Positions 35,101 through 43,638 of a DNA stretch of 64,000 nucleotides are shown piece by piece. Origin of the DNA: Alloprevotella sp. (GTDB lineage: Bacteria; Bacteroidota; Bacteroidia; Bacteroidales; Muribaculaceae); NCBI GenBank assembly GCA_023663135.1, contig JAMPIE010000007.1, positions 40,499-104,498 of the forward strand, given 5' to 3'. The notes under the pieces are model-generated. The model had not been told where the DNA came from. It worked only from the letters and a program-made list of their open reading frames with translations, and searched no databases. The position numbers and the translations under genes were made by a program. Every line of letters begins with the position of its first letter. The stretch's first letter is position 1.

Positions 35101-35336
35101 ATGATAAAATTCAAACCGGTCATTCAGCGATTGAGCATCGCCATAGCGATGCTCATTACCGCCTTAGGTGCATCCGCCTACGACTTTGAGGTCGACGGTT
35201 GGGTTTGATAAGACGCTTCTTAAATGCACAGTTGCTCCCGTCTACTGCGAGAATCACGAGCTGACTTGGACGAGCTCTAATCCCGATGTTGTTCATGTCA
35301 GCAATAAAGATAATTGCTCTTCCGACTTGGTTTAGA
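35101..35336 (+). pseudogene. remnant of a secreted protein with Ig-like (BIG2) domain
   Basis: Starts with ATG and an intact signal peptide (MIKFKPVIQRLSIAIAMLIT, then ALGASAYDFEVDG), the usual opening of BspA-like leucine-rich-repeat proteins, and stops at a TGA (35207-35209). In another frame the following bases encode KCTVAPVYCENHELTW and SSNPDVVHVS, the core of a bacterial Ig-like BIG2 domain, ending with TAG at 35336. So at least one large internal deletion has joined the two ends of a gene. The remaining 34631-35100 holds the terminator and RNA above. Confidence 0.7.
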
Positions 35337-35368
35337 AAGTAACTCATCTGTCAAATCAGCTGAAAATA

Positions 35369-35400
35369 TTTGTATAATTGACGGATAATTAGTACCTTTG
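35369..35400 (+). promoter_or_regulatory. promoter of the rplM ribosomal-protein operon
   Basis: TTTG (35369-35372), 20 bp, TACCTTTG (35393-35400): full consensus. The leader to the rplM GTG at 35511 is about 105 nt. Confidence 0.75.
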
Positions 35401-35510
35401 CCGTCCGATTATGTCCAACTCATAGTCTGCCGCCCGTGGCTCAGCCCGCCATTGGCCTGTCGGTCTGCGCTATAGCGGCACTTCAAATCATTATTAACCA
35501 ATCTATTAAA

Positions 35511-35990
35511 GTGGATACTTTAAGCTACCGTACCTCCTGTCCCAACGCTCAGAGCGTTGAAAAAGAATGGCTGCTGATCGACGCTACCGACCAGCACCTC
35601 GGACGCCTTTGCTCCAAGGTGGCCAAGATTCTGCGCGGCAAGAACAAGCCTTCGTTCTCGCCCAACGTAGACTGCGGCGACAACGTGATCATCATCAATG
35701 CCGACAAAGTGCAGCTCACCGGCAAGAAGTGGACCGACCGCGAATACCTCCGTTTCACCGGCTATCCCGGCGGCCAGCGCGTCAACTCGCCCCTCGACCT
35801 CCAGAAGAAGTCGTTTAACAAACATCTTAAGGCCGGCTACAACCCCCTCTTCATTAAGGTGGTGAAGGGCATGCTCCCCAAGAACAGCCTCGGCCGCGCC
35901 ATCATCGGCAACATGCACGTCTACAACGGCCCTGAGCACCCCCACGAAGCTCAGAACCCCCGCGTGATTGACATCAACACCATTAAGTAA
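35511..35990 (+). CDS. rplM: 50S ribosomal protein L13
   Basis: 159 residues, taking the GTG at 35511 (VDTLSYRT), which matches the MDTLSYK-type N-terminus of Bacteroidota L13; the in-frame start at 35436 would add 25 residues not found in the family. Family features: DATDQHLGRLCSKVAKILRG, CGDNVIIINADKVQLTGKK, and KGMLPKNSLGRAI. First gene of rplM-rpsI-rpsB-tsf. The 105-nt leader is a plausible site for autogenous control, but I cannot assign a known leader structure. Confidence 0.93.
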   Translation: MDTLSYRTSCPNAQSVEKEWLLIDATDQHLGRLCSKVAKILRGKNKPSFSPNVDCGDNVIIINADKVQLTGKKWTDREYLRFTGYPGGQRVNSPLDLQKKSFNKHLKAGYNPLFIKVVKGMLPKNSLGRAIIGNMHVYNGPEHPHEAQNPRVIDINTIK

Positions 35991-36014
35991 CCCCTATCCC
36001 CTTCTGACCATCTC

Positions 36015-36405
<391 letters not shown>

Positions 36406-36548
36406 TTGACCCTCATTGTCGCTATGACCCTTTGGCCGGCGACACCCGCTGTTTAGCATCTAAATCCGGATGGATGGATTTCGCGTTCCCTACCCCCGGA
36501 TTGAAAATTCCAAAAGAACGTAAACAAATTTACAACCCACTGACATAT

Positions 36549-37400
36549 ATGTCAACCCCTACTTTTGACCAACTCCTCGAAGCAGGCTGCCATTTCGGCC
36601 ACCTCAAGCGCAAATGGAATCCTGCCATGGCTCCCTATATCTTTATGGAGCGCAACGGTATCCACATCATCGACCTCTACAAGACCGCCGCTAAGGTCGA
36701 AGAGGCCGCCGAAGCCTTGAAGAACATCGCCAAGAGCGGCAAAAAGGTGCTCTTCGTCGCTACCAAAAAACAGGCCAAACAGGTTGTTGCCGACAAGGCT
36801 CAGTCGGTCAACATGCCTTATGTCATCGAGCGCTGGCCCGGTGGCATGCTCACCAACTTCCCCACCATCCGCAAGGCTGTCAAGAAGATGACCTCCATCG
36901 ACAAGATGACCAAAGACGGCACCTTCGACAACCTCTCCAAGCGCGAGAAGCTCCAGATAACCCGCCAGCGCGCCAAGCTCGAGAAAAACCTCGGCTCCAT
37001 CGCTGACCTCAACCGCCTTCCCTCGGCTCTCTTCGTCGTTGACGTCCTCAAAGAGCACATCGCCGTGGCCGAGGCAAACCGTCTGGGCATCCCCGTCTTC
37101 GCTATGGTCGACACCAACTCCGACCCCACCAACGTTGACTTCGTCATACCCGCCAACGACGACGCCTCCAAGAGCATCGAGCTTATCCTCGACACCGTCT
37201 GCGCCGCTATGGCCGAGGGTCTTGAAGAGCGCAAGGTCGAGAAGGTAGACTCTGCTGCCGCCGGCGAGCAGGAAGAGGGCGAGGGCGAGCAGAAGCCCCG
37301 CCGCGAGCGTCGCCGCGTCCGCAAGCCCGCTGCCGACTCTGCCGCTGAGCCCATTGCTTCAGCTGAGGCCGACGCCCCCGAGGCTCCCGCCGCTGAATAA
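36549..37400 (+). CDS. rpsB: 30S ribosomal protein S2
   Basis: 283 residues from the ATG at 36549 (MSTPTFDQLLEAGCHFGH); an in-frame start at 36432 would add 39 residues foreign to S2. Core S2 motifs: HLKRKWNPAMAPYIF, VLFVATKKQAKQVV, RWPGGMLTNFPTI. The last 60 residues are an Ala/Glu/Arg-rich extension (EEGEGEQKPRRERRRVRKPA), common in this phylum. A 147-bp gap separates it from rpsI; it could hold a leader but I see no clear -7 element. Confidence 0.96.
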   Translation: MSTPTFDQLLEAGCHFGHLKRKWNPAMAPYIFMERNGIHIIDLYKTAAKVEEAAEALKNIAKSGKKVLFVATKKQAKQVVADKAQSVNMPYVIERWPGGMLTNFPTIRKAVKKMTSIDKMTKDGTFDNLSKREKLQITRQRAKLEKNLGSIADLNRLPSALFVVDVLKEHIAVAEANRLGIPVFAMVDTNSDPTNVDFVIPANDDASKSIELILDTVCAAMAEGLEERKVEKVDSAAAGEQEEGEGEQKPRRERRRVRKPAADSAAEPIASAEADAPEAPAAE

Positions 37401-37447
37401 ATTTCCCCTTTTTCACGAACCCCCAATCCACACACACTACCTATATT

Positions 37448-38440
37448 ATGGCAGTAACAATGGAACTCATCACCAAGCTGCGCCACATGACCAGCGCAGG
37501 CTTGATGGACTGCAAGAAGGCCCTTGCTGAGACCGACGGCAACATCGAAGCCGCCGTCGAGATCCTCCGCAAGAAGGGTCAGGCCGTAGCCGCCAAGCGT
37601 GAGGACCGCAACGCCGCCGAGGGCTGCACTCTCTCTAAAAACGAGGGCTCCTTCGCCGCCATCGTCGCTCTCAACTGTGAGACCGACTTCGTGGCCCAGA
37701 ACGCCGGCTTCGTTGGCCTCACCCAGCAAATCCTTGATGTCGCTGTGGCTAACCGCATCGAGTCAAAGGAAGCCCTCGAAGCTTTTGAAATCAATGGCCG
37801 CTCAATCCACGACCTCATCATCGAGGAGAGCGGTAAGACCGGCGAAAAGATGGAGCTCGGAGCCTATGAGTGGCTCACTGCTCCCTCCACCACCTCCTAC
37901 AACCATCCCGGCAACCACCTGGCCACCATCGTGGGCTTCAACCAGGAGGGCGTAGACTACCAGGTGGGCCGCGACGTGGCCATGCAGGTGGCCGCCATGA
38001 ACCCCGTGGCTGCTTGCCGCGAGGATGTCCCCGCTTCCGTTATCGAGAGCGAGCGCAACGTGGCCATCGACAAGACCAAGGAGGAGCTCGTCCGCAAGGC
38101 TGTCAATGCCGCCCTCGGCAAGGCCGGCCTCAACGCCAATCATTTCGACTCCGAAGATCACATCAACTCCAACATCACCAAGGGCTGGATCACCGAGGAA
38201 GAGGCCGCTAAGGGCCGCGAAATCATCGCCAAGGTGTCGGCCGAGAAGGCTGCCAACCTCCCCGCCCAGATGATTGAGAACATTGCCAACGGCCGCGTCG
38301 GCAAGTTCTACAAGGAGAGCTGCCTCATGGAGCAGGAATATGTCAAGGATGCCACCATCACCATCGGTCAGTATCTCGACAAGGCTTCAAAGGGTCTCGT
38401 GGCTGTGTCATTTAAGCGTGTCAACCTCAACAAGGACTGA
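37448..38440 (+). CDS. tsf: translation elongation factor Ts
   Basis: 330 residues, the longer form found in Bacteroidota. Nucleotide exchange factor for EF-Tu. N-terminal UBA-like ITKLRHMTSAGLMDCKKAL; dimerisation and core regions follow (ALNCETDFVAQN, HVAAMNPVA-like MQVAAMNPVAACREDV). Lies 47 bp after rpsB, conserved order. Strong codon bias like gapA. Confidence 0.97.
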   Translation: MAVTMELITKLRHMTSAGLMDCKKALAETDGNIEAAVEILRKKGQAVAAKREDRNAAEGCTLSKNEGSFAAIVALNCETDFVAQNAGFVGLTQQILDVAVANRIESKEALEAFEINGRSIHDLIIEESGKTGEKMELGAYEWLTAPSTTSYNHPGNHLATIVGFNQEGVDYQVGRDVAMQVAAMNPVAACREDVPASVIESERNVAIDKTKEELVRKAVNAALGKAGLNANHFDSEDHINSNITKGWITEEEAAKGREIIAKVSAEKAANLPAQMIENIANGRVGKFYKESCLMEQEYVKDATITIGQYLDKASKGLVAVSFKRVNLNKD

Positions 38441-38482
38441 TCCTTAACCTCCACACATCCACCATTACCGTAAGAATCAACC

Positions 38483-38518
38483 GGCCGGGCTCAGGCGCTC
38501 TCGCGTCAGGGCCCGGCC
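38483..38518 (+). terminator. terminator of the rplM-tsf operon
   Basis: GGCCGGGC (38483-38490) pairs with GCCCGGCC (38511-38518), with a smaller inner hairpin, followed by TCCTATTTTGG. Preceded by ATTACCGTAAGAA at 38463-38475. Confidence 0.65.
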
Positions 38519-38602
38519 TCCTATTTTGGTTGTGGTGAAGGCATATCGGGTTTGATAATAGCCCTTCTCTCAGTGCAATGCGTGAAATGTGGACAACGAC
38601 GG

Positions 38603-38631
38603 GGCCCCGGACGACATTGCCGTCCGGGGCC
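38603..38631 (-). terminator. hairpin downstream of yebC
   Basis: GGCCCCGGACG (38603-38613) and CGTCCGGGGCC (38621-38631) form a perfect 11-bp stem with a 7-nt loop, 53 bp behind the yebC stop. No T-run; could serve either strand. The remaining part of 38441-38683 shows nothing else identifiable. Confidence 0.5.
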
Positions 38632-38683
38632 ACTGTGATATAATTATAATAAGGTGTGTGACTCTGATGGCGGGGGGATGGGA

Positions 38684-39445
38684 TTATTCTTCGTCGTCCT
38701 CGGGGTCTTTCATGTTGTGGTAGACGTTTTGGACATCCTCGTCTTCCTCAAATTTCTCGAGGAGCTTCTCGATGGAGGCGCGCTGCTCGGCGGTGACTTC
38801 CTTCAGGTCGTTGGGGATGCGTGTAAACTCGGCGCTTACGAGCTCGAGACCCTCGCTTTCCACAAATTTTTGGATGTTGGCAAATTCCTCAAAGGGGCCA
38901 TAGAGGGCCCACACATCCATCTCGTCGCCATCTTCGTTGATGGTAACGGTCTCGGGCACTATCTCTTCTACGCCAAAATCGATGGCTTCGAGCTCAAGCT
39001 CGTCGTGGTCAACACCCTCTTTGGGCTTGATCTTGAAGACGCTCTTGTGGTCGAAGACAAACGACAGGGAGCCCTGTGTGCCCAACGATCCATTGTGTTT
39101 GTTGAAGTAGGAGCGGACGTTGGCCACGGTGCGAGTGTTGTTGTCGGTCGCGGCCTCCACGAGGATGGCAATGCCAAAGGGGCCATATCCTTCGTAGGTG
39201 ATCTCCTTATAGTCTGATGCGTCTTTTTCAGTGGCTTTCTTGATGGCGCGCTCCACGGTGTCTTTGGGCATGTTGGCGGCCTTGGCGTTTTGCATCAAGA
39301 CGCGCAGGCGGGGGTTGGTGTCGGGGTCGGGTCCGCCGGCTTTGGCGGCTATGGTGATTTCTTTACCGATGCGGGTGAAGGTGCGGCTCATGTTGCCCCA
39401 GCGCTTCAGCTTGCGGGCTTTACGGTATTCAAACGCTCTTCCCAT
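38684..39445 (-). CDS. yebC: YebC/PmpR family protein
   Basis: 253 residues. Members bind the ribosome and help translation through proline-rich stretches (TACO1/YebC), and some have been described as regulators. Signature N-terminus RKARKLKRWGNMSRTFTRIG and KAGGPDPDTNPRLRVLMQNA, then TYEGYGPFGIAILVEAATDN. The acidic tail (DPEDDEE) is unusual only in composition. Single gene between tsf (+) and pheT (-). Confidence 0.92.
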   Translation of the reverse strand: MGRAFEYRKARKLKRWGNMSRTFTRIGKEITIAAKAGGPDPDTNPRLRVLMQNAKAANMPKDTVERAIKKATEKDASDYKEITYEGYGPFGIAILVEAATDNNTRTVANVRSYFNKHNGSLGTQGSLSFVFDHKSVFKIKPKEGVDHDELELEAIDFGVEEIVPETVTINEDGDEMDVWALYGPFEEFANIQKFVESEGLELVSAEFTRIPNDLKEVTAEQRASIEKLLEKFEEDEDVQNVYHNMKDPEDDEE

Positions 39446-39515
39446 TGGAGTAATGCAGTTATTGTCTTATGGTTGGTTTTTTGATTTATTTTTTGGGGAT
39501 AGGGGAGGGGGATGA

Positions 39516-41987
39516 TTATCTCAGCTCGGCGCCGAGGCGCTTGGAGAGGGCGGCGATGATCTTGTCCATGACGGCCTCTATCTGCTTGTCCACGAGGGTC
39601 TTTTCGTCGTCGCGCAGCGTCAGGGCTATGGCATATGACTTCTTCCCCTCGGGGAGCTTCTCTCCCTCGTAGACATCAAAGAGGTCGATGGAGCGGAGCA
39701 GTTTTCCACCGGCTTGGCGCACTGTGGTCTCCACTTGGGCCATGGTCACTCCCTTGTCCAGAAGCAGAGCCAGGTCGCGCCTCACGGGGAGGGTCTTGGC
39801 CAGGGGGGTGAATGTGACGCTCTTCTTGCGGGCGAGGGCCGAGAGGGCATCCCAGTCGAGCTCGGCATAGAGGGTCTCTTGTTTCACTCCGGCTATCTTG
39901 GCTATTGCCTTGGCGAGGATGCCGAGTTCTCCGAGGTGCTTGCCCGAGCGGGTGTCGATGCTTAGGCTGGCGGCAAAGAGGGGGTTGTCGGCGGGGGTCA
40001 TCACAGCCTCGCGCTCTGACAGGCCGAGGGTGGCCATGATGCCGGCCACGATGGATTTGAGGTCAAAGACCGTGGCGAGGCGAGCGGGAGTGAGCCAGTT
40101 GCCCTGGCATATGTCGCCGGTCATCCAGAGGGCCAGGCGGGCGTTCTCGCGGTAAGGGGCAAGGGGAGTCTCGGCGGTCGACTCGGCTCCGGGACGGAGG
40201 GAGTAGACGTTGCCAAATTCATACATCATCAAGTCTTTAGCCGAGCGATTGATGTTGTGGGCGAGGCTCTCAAGGCCGCCGAAGAGGAGTGTCTGGCGCA
40301 TTACGCTCAGGTCGCGGCTCAGGGGATTGAGCAGCGTTACGCAGCGCCCGGCGGGATAGCCCGGGAGGGAGGTATAATAGTCGGCCGACGTCAGCGAGTT
40401 GTTGAGTATCTCGTTGAAGCCGAGGGCCGTCAGACGGTCAGAGATGATGTTGCGCAGCTGGCGGTCGGTGTCCACTGCGCTCTTAAACGAGAGGGAGCCG
40501 CGGAGATGCGACGAGAATTCCACGTTGTTGTAGCCGTAGATGCGCAATATATCTTCCACCACGTCGCAGGGGCGGGTGACATCCACGCGATAGGTGGGCA
40601 CGGCGAGCACCAGGCCGTTCTCGTTCTTTGAGATGACCTCCATGTCCAGGGAGCGGGCTATTGACTCGATGGTCTCGTGGGGGATGTCCTTGCCGATGAG
40701 GCGGCCGGCATAGTCGTAGGAGAGGGGCACTATAGCGCGTTCCGGCGCCTTCGGGCATATGTCTATGGGCTCGCCGCATATCTCGCCTCCGGCTATCTCC
40801 TTCACCATCAGGGCTGCTATCTTGGCTATGTCGAGGGTGGCCGAGGGGTCGGTGCCGCGCTCGTATCGGAAGGAGGCATCGGTCGACAGGCCGTGGCGTC
40901 GCGCGGTCTTGCGCACTGACGTGGGGTTGAAGCAGGCGCTCTCGATGAAGATGTCGGTCGTGGTCTCGGTCACTCCCGAGTCCAGCCCGCCAAAGATGCC
41001 GGCAATACACATAGGCCCGGTGGGCGAGCATATCATGAGGTCGCGCTCGTCGAGGGTGCGCTCCACTCCGTCGAGGGTGGTAAAGGGGGTCCCTTCTGCG
41101 CAATGTTTCACTATTATTTTCTCGTTGTAAACCTTGTCTAAGTCAAAGGCATGGAGGGGCTGGCCAAGGCCGAGAAGGATATAGTTGGTGATGTCTACGA
41201 TGTTGTTGATTGGGCGCTGCCCGACGGCCGTCAGTATGTCGCGGAGCCACTTGGGGCTCTCGCCCACCCTCACTCCGCGTATGGTCACTCCGGAGTAGCG
41301 GGGGCATGCCTCCGTGTCGGCCACCTCCACTGTGGCGGCACCGTCGGCGCGGTCGGGCTTGAAGCCCTCAGCCGAGGGGCGAGTGAGGATGGCGCCGTCG
41401 GCATGGCAGGCGAGGTAGGCGGCCACGTCGCGGGCCACTCCGTAGTGGCTGGCTGCATCGATGCGGTTGGGCGTCAGATCCACTTCAAGCACCCAGTCGC
41501 TCTCCAGCCCGAAATATTGGGCGGCGGGGGTGCCGGGCGCCGGGGTGTCGGCAAGGACTATGATGCCGTCGTGGCTCGTTCCGATGCCTATCTCATCTTC
41601 GGCGCAAATCATGCCCCGGCTCTCTACGCCGCGTATCTTTGACTTCTTGATCTGAAACTCGCGGTCGCCGTCATAGAGCGTTGTCCCTACGGTGGCCACC
41701 ACTACATACTGTCCGGCAGCCACGTTGGGGGCGCCACACACTATGGTCTCAGGCTCTCCGGCGCCTATGTCGACGGTGGTGATATGCAGGTGGTCGCTGT
41801 CGGGGTGGGGGATACATGTGAGTACATGGCCGGTGACGATGCCGCGAAGGCCGCCTCGGATCGACTCCACTTCCTCCACGGTGCCCACCTCGAGGCCGGT
41901 AGATGTAAGTATCTCTGCCAAGGCCTGGGGGGTCATTCCCTCCGGGAGGGTTATATAGCGTTTGAGCCAGGAATATGATATGTTCAT
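39516..41987 (-). CDS. pheT: phenylalanyl-tRNA synthetase beta subunit
   Basis: 823 residues. N-terminal SWLKRYITLPEGM, an EMAP-like tRNA-binding domain (VTGHVLTCIPHPDSDHLHI), B3/B4 editing domain, B5 domain, synthetase-like core and a C-terminal FDX-ACB domain (PVRRDLALLLDKGVTMAQVE). It works with PheS in an alpha2-beta2 enzyme; pheS is not in the window, so the two are unlinked here. A TAATTTTG -7 element lies at 42020-42013. Confidence 0.96.
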   Translation of the reverse strand: MNISYSWLKRYITLPEGMTPQALAEILTSTGLEVGTVEEVESIRGGLRGIVTGHVLTCIPHPDSDHLHITTVDIGAGEPETIVCGAPNVAAGQYVVVATVGTTLYDGDREFQIKKSKIRGVESRGMICAEDEIGIGTSHDGIIVLADTPAPGTPAAQYFGLESDWVLEVDLTPNRIDAASHYGVARDVAAYLACHADGAILTRPSAEGFKPDRADGAATVEVADTEACPRYSGVTIRGVRVGESPKWLRDILTAVGQRPINNIVDITNYILLGLGQPLHAFDLDKVYNEKIIVKHCAEGTPFTTLDGVERTLDERDLMICSPTGPMCIAGIFGGLDSGVTETTTDIFIESACFNPTSVRKTARRHGLSTDASFRYERGTDPSATLDIAKIAALMVKEIAGGEICGEPIDICPKAPERAIVPLSYDYAGRLIGKDIPHETIESIARSLDMEVISKNENGLVLAVPTYRVDVTRPCDVVEDILRIYGYNNVEFSSHLRGSLSFKSAVDTDRQLRNIISDRLTALGFNEILNNSLTSADYYTSLPGYPAGRCVTLLNPLSRDLSVMRQTLLFGGLESLAHNINRSAKDLMMYEFGNVYSLRPGAESTAETPLAPYRENARLALWMTGDICQGNWLTPARLATVFDLKSIVAGIMATLGLSEREAVMTPADNPLFAASLSIDTRSGKHLGELGILAKAIAKIAGVKQETLYAELDWDALSALARKKSVTFTPLAKTLPVRRDLALLLDKGVTMAQVETTVRQAGGKLLRSIDLFDVYEGEKLPEGKKSYAIALTLRDDEKTLVDKQIEAVMDKIIAALSKRLGAELR

Positions 41988-42064
41988 GATTGGATAAAGT
42001 CGGTATGCCGTGCAAAATTACACATTTTTTGGCTTAGTCTATCAATCTTTATTGTCGTTTGTTT

Positions 42065-42072
42065 TACCTTTG
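42065..42072 (+). promoter_or_regulatory. -7 element of the 42091 gene
   Basis: TACCTTTG, 19 bp before the ATG at 42091; no clear -33 box. It makes the longer reading from 42010 impossible. On the other strand TAATTTTG (42020-42013) serves pheT. Confidence 0.55.
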
Positions 42073-42090
42073 TCCAAAATAATAATGTAT

Positions 42091-43557
42091 ATGGCCAAGA
42101 ATAAATCTAAGAAAAAGGCAGCTGCCGTCCAGCCCATGGGCCCCGAACGCTTCCTCCGCGAGAAGGCGCGGTCGCTCCCCGTGGGTGATTGCTACATGAA
42201 TTATGATAAGGAGATGGGTCTCTCCACTGTCTTGGTGTCGCGCCGTCGCCCGAGCGGCAACATGGCCGTCGCCGTCTATCTTGTCGACACCTTCTGCCTC
42301 GGCGTGAAGGATATAAGCCTCATGGTCAATGTCACTCCCCAGGAATATGACGAAATCCTCACAGGATATATCGAGCGATTTGACATGGTGCCTGTCTCCT
42401 ACCCTGAGGCTCACAATCTTATCTACGGCGCCATTGAGTGGGCCGGTGAGGCCGACATCATGCCGTGCAAGGAGTGGGCTTTGGGCAAGTATCTGCTCGA
42501 AGAGGATACTGACGACATCCCTTACGTCGAGTATGAGTATGGCGATAAGGGCAAATACCACCTTATCGTCACTGCCCGCAAGGAGGATGCCTACCTTATC
42601 CCGCAGCTCCAGAAGCGATTGGGCGACAATTTTCATTGCACTATTGGGATTGACGACATATCAGAGCCTGACGACGAGGACGACTGGGAGGAAGATAATG
42701 ACCTCCCACATGAGGAATATTCTTACACTCATCCCGAATATCCCTCTGCCCTCGAGGTAAAGCATCAGTTTATTGCCGACGCCCTCCTCGCCCCCGACCC
42801 CGCCAACGTGGCCGGCCTCCCCCTCGACGTCCGCGACCGCATCATGGCCCTGCCGCCCGACGAGGCCGCCGAGGATATTGCCCGTGTGATACTCTACACC
42901 ATAGGGCAGACATGGGAGTCTATTGCCGAGGGCGACGACGAGGTGCCCGACAGCTCCATTGCCCAGGGCGTCGTGCTCCTCACGGCCATAGACAGCCGCA
43001 AGGGCCTGCCGGCTCTGCTGGAGCTTGCCCGACAGTCAAGCGACTTTATCGACGCTCATCTGGGCGACCTCTGCCTCACAGAGTTCCCCGAGGCCATCTG
43101 CAAGGCTGCCGGAAGCGACTTCTCCCCTGTCATGGAGCTGCTCCAACAGCCCGGCCTCGAGTCAACTTCGCGCCATGATGTTGCCGCCTCCCTCGGCTTC
43201 CTTTATTTCAATGAGCCTGAGCGCCGCCCCGAGGCCATCGATGCCTTCAGCCGGCTGCTCGACTTCATAACCCCCCGCCTGGAGCGAGCCGAGGCTTGCG
43301 ATGCCGAATATGCCGGATTGCTGATTGCCACGATTACTGAACTTGGCATCACTTCCCTCCTCCCCAAGATAAAGACCGTCATGGACACGGGCTTTGTCAA
43401 CCGCACTATTTGCGGCAGCTACGACAACATTGAGGCCAATATTGCTGACGGAGACAGAAAATATCTTTGGGACATCTACGGCCCCAAGTCGCTTGACGAA
43501 ATCTATGGCGAAATGAAGCGCATGTGGGGCAACGGCCGCGAAGCAACCCTCAGATAA
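42091..43557 (+). CDS. hypothetical protein with DUF1186-like C-terminal half
   Basis: 488 residues from MAKNKSKKKA; the ATG two codons earlier (42085) is equally possible. Cytoplasmic, acidic. The N-terminal 150 residues (DCYMNYDKEMGLSTVLVSRR, VYLVDTFCLGVKD) belong to a conserved uncharacterised Bacteroidota type; an Asp/Glu-rich linker near residue 205 (EPDDEDDWEEDND) follows; the C-terminal half is helical and resembles DUF1186-like repeats (LLTAIDSRKGLPALLELARQ). No catalytic residues can be picked out. Stands alone behind its own promoter. Confidence 0.65.
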   Translation: MAKNKSKKKAAAVQPMGPERFLREKARSLPVGDCYMNYDKEMGLSTVLVSRRRPSGNMAVAVYLVDTFCLGVKDISLMVNVTPQEYDEILTGYIERFDMVPVSYPEAHNLIYGAIEWAGEADIMPCKEWALGKYLLEEDTDDIPYVEYEYGDKGKYHLIVTARKEDAYLIPQLQKRLGDNFHCTIGIDDISEPDDEDDWEEDNDLPHEEYSYTHPEYPSALEVKHQFIADALLAPDPANVAGLPLDVRDRIMALPPDEAAEDIARVILYTIGQTWESIAEGDDEVPDSSIAQGVVLLTAIDSRKGLPALLELARQSSDFIDAHLGDLCLTEFPEAICKAAGSDFSPVMELLQQPGLESTSRHDVAASLGFLYFNEPERRPEAIDAFSRLLDFITPRLERAEACDAEYAGLLIATITELGITSLLPKIKTVMDTGFVNRTICGSYDNIEANIADGDRKYLWDIYGPKSLDEIYGEMKRMWGNGREATLR

Positions 43558-43638
43558 TCCCTCCTGACGAAAAGTTCCCCATCGGTCGAACATCATCTCG
43601 CCTCCAAGCGTTGCATATGTCATAGCAAATATCATCAC

